In this document: one piece after another, positions 60,237 to 64,000 of the stretch | How positions within the stretch are numbered: position 1 is the first letter of the stretch | Layout of the letters: every line of letters begins with the position of its first letter | NCBI GenBank assembly: GCA_049517655.1 | Contig: JBEKRQ010000003.1 | Coordinates: 423,063-487,062, forward strand | Direction: 5' to 3' | DNA from: UBA11358 sp049517655 | GTDB taxonomy: Bacteria > Verrucomicrobiota > Verrucomicrobiia > Limisphaerales > UBA11358 | DNA: 64,000 bases | Program-made: the position numbers and the translations under genes | The notes under the pieces: model-generated | Database searches by the model: none | What the model saw: the letters and a program-made list of their open reading frames with translations, nothing else | Told to the model about the DNA's origin: nothing

Positions 60237-61130
60237 ATGAAAAACATAGGTTTTATCGGGCTTGGAATCATGGGCAAACCCATGGCCAAGAATTTGTTGA
60301 AAGCAGGGTACAAATTAGTCGTGTACGACATTAATACAGAACCTGTAAAAGAACTTGTCAAAGCTGGTGCCAAAGAAGGCAGGTCCTCACAAGATGTTGC
60401 TTCTCAGAATGATATTATTATCACCATGTTGCCGAACTCGCCGGAAGTTAAAGACGCAGTGCTCGGCAAGAATGGCGTTATCCATGGTGCAAAACCGGGG
60501 ACAATATTAATCGATATGAGTTCCATTTCGCCGATAGCTTCGAAGGAAATATCGCAAAAATTGCGGCAGAAAGGAATTACCATGCTCGACGCACCTGTAA
60601 GCGGCGGTGAACCCAAAGCGATCGAAGGGACGTTGGCAATTATGGTCGGGGGCCCGCAAGAGACGTTCGACAGTATTAAAGACATTCTCGGTGTTATGGG
60701 GGCATCTGTCAAACTTGTTGGGGATATCGGCAGCGGCAATATTACCAAGCTCGCAAACCAGATTATAGTGGCTCTAAATATTGCGGCGATGGGAGAAGCC
60801 ATGGTTCTGGCAACCAAAGCAGGTGTCAACCCGGAAAAAGTGTACCAGGCAATTCGCGGAGGTTTGGCAGGCAGCACTGTGCTCGATGCCAAGATGCCGA
60901 TGGTGCTTGACGGGAATTTTAAACCAGGTTTCCGCATCGAGCTTCATATTAAGGACCTGATGAATGCATTGGACACGGCAAAAGAATTGGGCTCGCCTGC
61001 TATCCTAACTGGTCGGGTTTTAGAGATGATGCAGGCATTACAAGCCGACGGAAAAGGGAAGAACGACCATAGTGGACTTATACAGTATTATGAAAAAATG
61101 GCAAATGTAGAAGTGAGGAAGAAAAAGTAG
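60237..61130 (+). CDS. Beta-hydroxyacid dehydrogenase, tartronate semialdehyde reductase-like
   Basis: 297 residues of the 3-hydroxyisobutyrate/6-phosphogluconate dehydrogenase family: NAD-binding IGFIGLGIMGKPMAKNLLKAGYKLVVYD, substrate motif DAPVSGGEPKAIEGTLAIMVGG, catalytic Lys in GSGNITKLANQIIVALNIAAMGE. Closest by appearance to GarR/GlxR (tartronate semialdehyde to D-glycerate). Its glycerate-kinase neighbour fits that role. Confidence 0.9.
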   Translation: MKNIGFIGLGIMGKPMAKNLLKAGYKLVVYDINTEPVKELVKAGAKEGRSSQDVASQNDIIITMLPNSPEVKDAVLGKNGVIHGAKPGTILIDMSSISPIASKEISQKLRQKGITMLDAPVSGGEPKAIEGTLAIMVGGPQETFDSIKDILGVMGASVKLVGDIGSGNITKLANQIIVALNIAAMGEAMVLATKAGVNPEKVYQAIRGGLAGSTVLDAKMPMVLDGNFKPGFRIELHIKDLMNALDTAKELGSPAILTGRVLEMMQALQADGKGKNDHSGLIQYYEKMANVEVRKKK

Positions 61131-61142
61131 AGGATTAAAAAC

Positions 61143-62279
61143 TCAAGGCTTTTTCTTATATTTCTGCATCACTCTTTCCACAGTATTCTGCAATAACATC
61201 GGCGCTTCAGCCATCACCTGTTCGATGGATACGGATGTCTGACTAATGGGAAAAATATCCGTGACTCCAAGTTCATGAAGTTTGTCTGCATTTTCGACAA
61301 TACCTCCGAATGCAATAACAGGTATCTTCGCAAATTTTGCCTGCAAAGCGATTCCTGCAATAGTCTTTCCGAATGCAGTCTGATTATCAATTTTACCTTC
61401 GCCTGTCAGAATAAGATCCGCATCCTTGATCCGTTCCGAGAAATTACTTACATCCATCACGATACCCACGCCCGGCTGAAGTTCCGCTCCTAAAAATAAT
61501 ATTAGCCCCGCCCCTAATCCTCCCGCCGCGCCTGCTCCGGGAATGTCTCGTACAGACCTTCCAATTCCTTTTTCAGCGACATCAATAAATGATCTCATAT
61601 TCTTTTCAAGCCGATCTACGATCTCAGGGGTCGCGCCTTTTTGCCTGGAATATATGAGCGTGCATCCGGTCTGCCCCAGCAATGGATTCTTCACGTCACA
61701 GGCGGCCGTGATGTGGCTATGCTGAATTGCAGGAAGAAGTCCGCTCATATTAATAGCGGCAACTTCTTCTAAAAGTCCGCCGCACATTTTCTTGGTGATT
61801 TTAGTTTTATCCTTTCGGAAAAAGCGTACGCCAAGTGCCTGCGCCATTCCGGTCCCGCAGTCGTTTGTGGAGGATCCTCCTATACCTATTATAAATTCCC
61901 GGTAACCGCATTCGAGTGCATGCCGAATCAGCTGGCCTGTTCCGTATGTTGTTGTATTCAGAGGATTACGCTCTTCTTTTTTCAAGAGCAGCAGGCCGGA
62001 GACAGCCGCCATTTCGATAACGGCTGTTTTGCTGTTTCCAAGAACGCCATATTTACCTTTCATAGGACGGCCGAGTGGATCGACAGCTTCAATTTCTCTG
62101 AATTCCCCATTTGTAGAAGAGACAAGCGCTTTTAACGTTCCTTCGCCGCCGTCCGCCATGGGAATTGTATCAATTTCTGCATCAGGAAGCACAACGCGCA
62201 CACCCCGCTCTATGGCAGATGCGGCCTCCTGTGCTGTCAGGCTCCCCTTGAATGAATCCGGTGCGATGATGATTTTCAC
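61143..62279 (-). CDS. Glycerate kinase (GarK/GlxK family)
   Basis: 378 residues: start KIIIAPDSFKGSLTAQEAASAIERG, ATP/Mg region PMADGGEGTLKALVSS, IGIGGSSTNDCGTGMAQALG and DLILTGEGKIDNQTAFGKTIAG. It phosphorylates D-glycerate at O2 (GarK group). Convergent with the reductase gene; the stop sits 12 bases beyond it. Confidence 0.94.
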   Translation of the reverse strand: MKIIIAPDSFKGSLTAQEAASAIERGVRVVLPDAEIDTIPMADGGEGTLKALVSSTNGEFREIEAVDPLGRPMKGKYGVLGNSKTAVIEMAAVSGLLLLKKEERNPLNTTTYGTGQLIRHALECGYREFIIGIGGSSTNDCGTGMAQALGVRFFRKDKTKITKKMCGGLLEEVAAINMSGLLPAIQHSHITAACDVKNPLLGQTGCTLIYSRQKGATPEIVDRLEKNMRSFIDVAEKGIGRSVRDIPGAGAAGGLGAGLILFLGAELQPGVGIVMDVSNFSERIKDADLILTGEGKIDNQTAFGKTIAGIALQAKFAKIPVIAFGGIVENADKLHELGVTDIFPISQTSVSIEQVMAEAPMLLQNTVERVMQKYKKKP

Positions 62280-63047
62280 ATCAGACTTTCGTTATTTAAA
62301 AGTCAGCTCTATCAATTTATCTTTTTTACTGAGAGTAACTTTCTTCGTCGTCCCGCCTGAGGTGATTTCATAAATGTGTTGCTGGTGGCGGGAACTGGCA
62401 ATTGATTGCTCACAGGCTTCCTTTTACCCGAAGCCACGGTTCAGATGAAGAACGAATTGTTCACACGGGCAAATCACTCTTCACTCTTCCTCGCTCGCGG
62501 GCTTGTCGCGGCGTAGCTCGGCGAAGCCGGAAGCGGGAGAGGATGTCCGACCTGTCGCGCCGAAGCATAGCAAAGGCGGAAGGACAGGTGAGGGTTGAAC
62601 GGGAAAAACCGGATCAAGTGCTCGTCCGCAGCCTGCCTCGCCGACTTGCCGCGCCAACTTGTCTCGGCGAAGCAACGCGAAGACGGAAGTGTAACAACAG
62701 CGGGAATGTAATGAAGGCGGGATTACGCAGATTGGCGCAGATTTTCTTTGCCGCCCGTCCTCCGTAGTCCCGCAATGCGGGACGGAGGGTGAACAAAAGA
62801 ACGCAACTTGCCGCGCCGGGGTGAAATATCACAATTCTAGGACTGACCCTTTCACCCTTTCATTTCGGCTTCCTGCCCCCAGCTTCGGGAAAGGAGCCTC
62901 AGTGAACGCGCAATGACTGGCTCCAGCCCGGAAGAAGTTTAGAGCAGGTGAAGTCGGAAGCCCGGCGCCCTTCCGGCAAGGAGTGGCGTCGGAGCCTCTA
63001 AGTGCCGGGCGGGTGTGGGTGTGTCACGGAATTGTAAAATTTTCATA
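62280..63047. other. REP-rich spacer
   Basis: About 770 bases with no credible gene. 62498-62700 holds at least three REP copies (GGGCTTGTCGCGGCGTAGCTC...GCGAAGCCGGAAG; CCTGTCGCGCCGAAGCATAG...AAGGCGGAAGGACAGG; CAACTTGTCTCGGCGAAGC). 62750-62790 has CCTCCGTAGTCCCGCAATGCGGGACGGAGG. 62890-63010 has a further dyad GGAGCC...GGCTCC. The long frame in 62402-62767 is translation of these repeats. Confidence 0.65.
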
Positions 63048-63077
63048 TTGACAACAAGAAATTACTTTTGTTAGACT
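63048..63077 (+). promoter_or_regulatory. Candidate sigma-70 type promoter
   Basis: TTGACA at 63048-63053 and TAGACT at 63072-63077 with 18-base spacing, in AT-rich DNA 200 bases before the repeat-protein start. Only a pattern match. Confidence 0.45.
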
Positions 63078-63276
63078 GTTTCTCTTTAGTGCTAAAGCAG
63101 GTAAAGCACATGAAGCATGCGATATATTGAGCTATGGTGCTATTTGAATACCAGCGAGCACGAAACGAATCGGGGTTTGTGACGCACGATCAAGCCCGAC
63201 TAGGCGCAGAAACCACAAATTTGGCTCAAACTTATCAAACAAGCTCAGAGAAAGCATGTTTGAGGATTTCATAAAA

Positions 63277-64000
63277 ATGAAATATTGCCCATCATTCGTT
63301 ATCGCAACATTTTTTGCGACGCTGCTGGCTGCGCCGATGGCGCGGGCACAAGAAACCTGCCCGATCTTCATCCAATACCTGTCCACGAACAAAGTCGTCC
63401 TGACTTGGACGAATGGCATCCTGCAGTCCGCCACCAATGTCCACGGACCATATGTTGACGTGCCCGGCGCCACGTCGCCGTTCACCAACACAACGCTGCC
63501 GCCACCGCTTGCCAATTTTTACCGTCTGCAGTGCTCTTGCCCCGGACAGGACATCGGCGTCGCCTGCAACACGGGCAAGCCGGGCATCTGTGCGGCGGGC
63601 ACCACGGCGTGTGTCGGCGGCGCGATCGCCTGTGTGCAGAACCAGCAGCCCTCGGCGGAGGTCTGCAATGGCCTGGATGACGACTGCAATGGCGTGGTGG
63701 ACAACGGCAATCCGGGCGGCGGCGTGGCCTGTAACACGGGCAAGCTGGGCATCTGCGCGGCGGGCACCACGGCGTGTGTCGGCGGCGTGATCACTTGTGT
63801 GCAGAACCAGCAGCCCTCGGCGGAAGTCTGCAATGGCTTGGATGACGACTGCAATGGCGTGGTGGACAACGGCAATCCGGGCGGCGGCGTGGCCTGCAAC
63901 ACGGGCAAGCTGGGCATCTGCGCGGCGGGCACCACGGCATGTGTCGGCGGCGCGATCACTTGTGTGCAGAACCAGCAGCCCTCGGCGGAGGTCTGCAATG
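63277..64000 (+). CDS. Secreted protein with DDDCNG-type repeats (MopE-like), partial
   Basis: Runs off the window end after 241 codons. Signal peptide MKYCPSFVIATFFATLLAAPMARAQ (start 63277; ATG 63256 is an in-frame alternative). Next comes a 60-residue beta module (VVLTWTNGILQSATNVHGPY...FYRLQ) like that at the C-terminus of the esterase at 30844. Then 55-residue repeats of VACNTGK.GICAAGTTACVGG, ITCVQNQQPSAEVCNGLDDD and CNGVVDNG with 165-bp periodicity. The DDDCNG loops resemble putative metal-binding repeats of MopE/myxobacterial surface proteins. Confidence 0.85.
   Translation, partial: MKYCPSFVIATFFATLLAAPMARAQETCPIFIQYLSTNKVVLTWTNGILQSATNVHGPYVDVPGATSPFTNTTLPPPLANFYRLQCSCPGQDIGVACNTGKPGICAAGTTACVGGAIACVQNQQPSAEVCNGLDDDCNGVVDNGNPGGGVACNTGKLGICAAGTTACVGGVITCVQNQQPSAEVCNGLDDDCNGVVDNGNPGGGVACNTGKLGICAAGTTACVGGAITCVQNQQPSAEVCN

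Noticed and set aside
62402..62767. 121-codon frame rich in Arg
   Set aside because: It consists of translated REP palindromes with no start site or protein-like composition.
63519..63998. Minus-strand frame of 159 codons with repeats
   Set aside because: Shadow of the plus-strand 165-bp repeats; the plus-strand frame has the signal peptide and Cys/Asp pattern of a known protein type.

Overview
The window reads as chromosomal DNA of a verrucomicrobial (Verrucomicrobiota, Pedosphaera/Limisphaerales-like) bacterium. This is inferred from several signs: PEP-CTERM proteins, a GH42/GH57/GH10/beta-helix polysaccharide repertoire, an ECF-type sigma factor carrying an enzymatic C-terminal domain, abundant REP-like palindromes with the core pattern TGTCGCGCC..GTAGC..GCGAAGGCGGA, and secreted proteins ending in the 'LLQ-S-GPW' type module. 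No rRNA gene or marker fixes the taxonomy.

Layout. 0-5 kb: a TonB/ExbB/ExbD operon, tRNA-Pro, a flavodoxin, trmB and an SMP-30 protein. 5-16.6 kb: housekeeping genes (uvrB, rpsA, folA-thyA, a fused homocysteine methyltransferase/MTHFR, ruvX, truA, trmL, tRNA-Val). 16.7-27.2 kb: envelope and carbohydrate genes (HpnI-like glycosyltransferase, divergent GH42, AsmA-like protein, response regulator, DUF4912, GH57 branching enzyme, beta-helix protein). 27.3-35.9 kb: an array of integron-type gene cassettes, all read on the minus strand and separated by ten recognisable attC sites, with no integrase gene in the window (a CALIN-like cluster). Its genes are mostly small membrane or secreted proteins, including two neighbouring paralogous PEP-CTERM proteins and a secreted thermonuclease. 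36-38 kb: two secreted proteins. 38-46.4 kb: a minus-strand translation/metabolism block prs-rplY-pth-rpsF-ssb-rplI followed by ilvB, with a branched-chain leader peptide and attenuator between rplI and ilvB, then mnmA. 46.5-48.3 kb: a sigma factor fused through a membrane segment to a GH10 xylanase domain. 48.7-55.5 kb: gltB and gltD, split by a GxxExxY element. 55.7-62.3 kb: an MFS transporter, an IS3 transposase remnant and an AT-richer, probably acquired catabolic cluster (split transketolase, zinc dehydrogenase, tartronate-semialdehyde-type reductase, glycerate kinase). 62.3-64 kb: a REP-rich spacer and the start of a secreted protein with near-identical 165-bp repeats.

The main points of interest are the cassette array; three small nuclease genes (GIY-YIG, HNH, GxxExxY), each bracketed by direct repeats, two of which are copies of the 3' end of the adjacent convergent gene; the sigma-GH10 fusion; an in-frame REP palindrome inside mnmA; and the ilvB attenuator.
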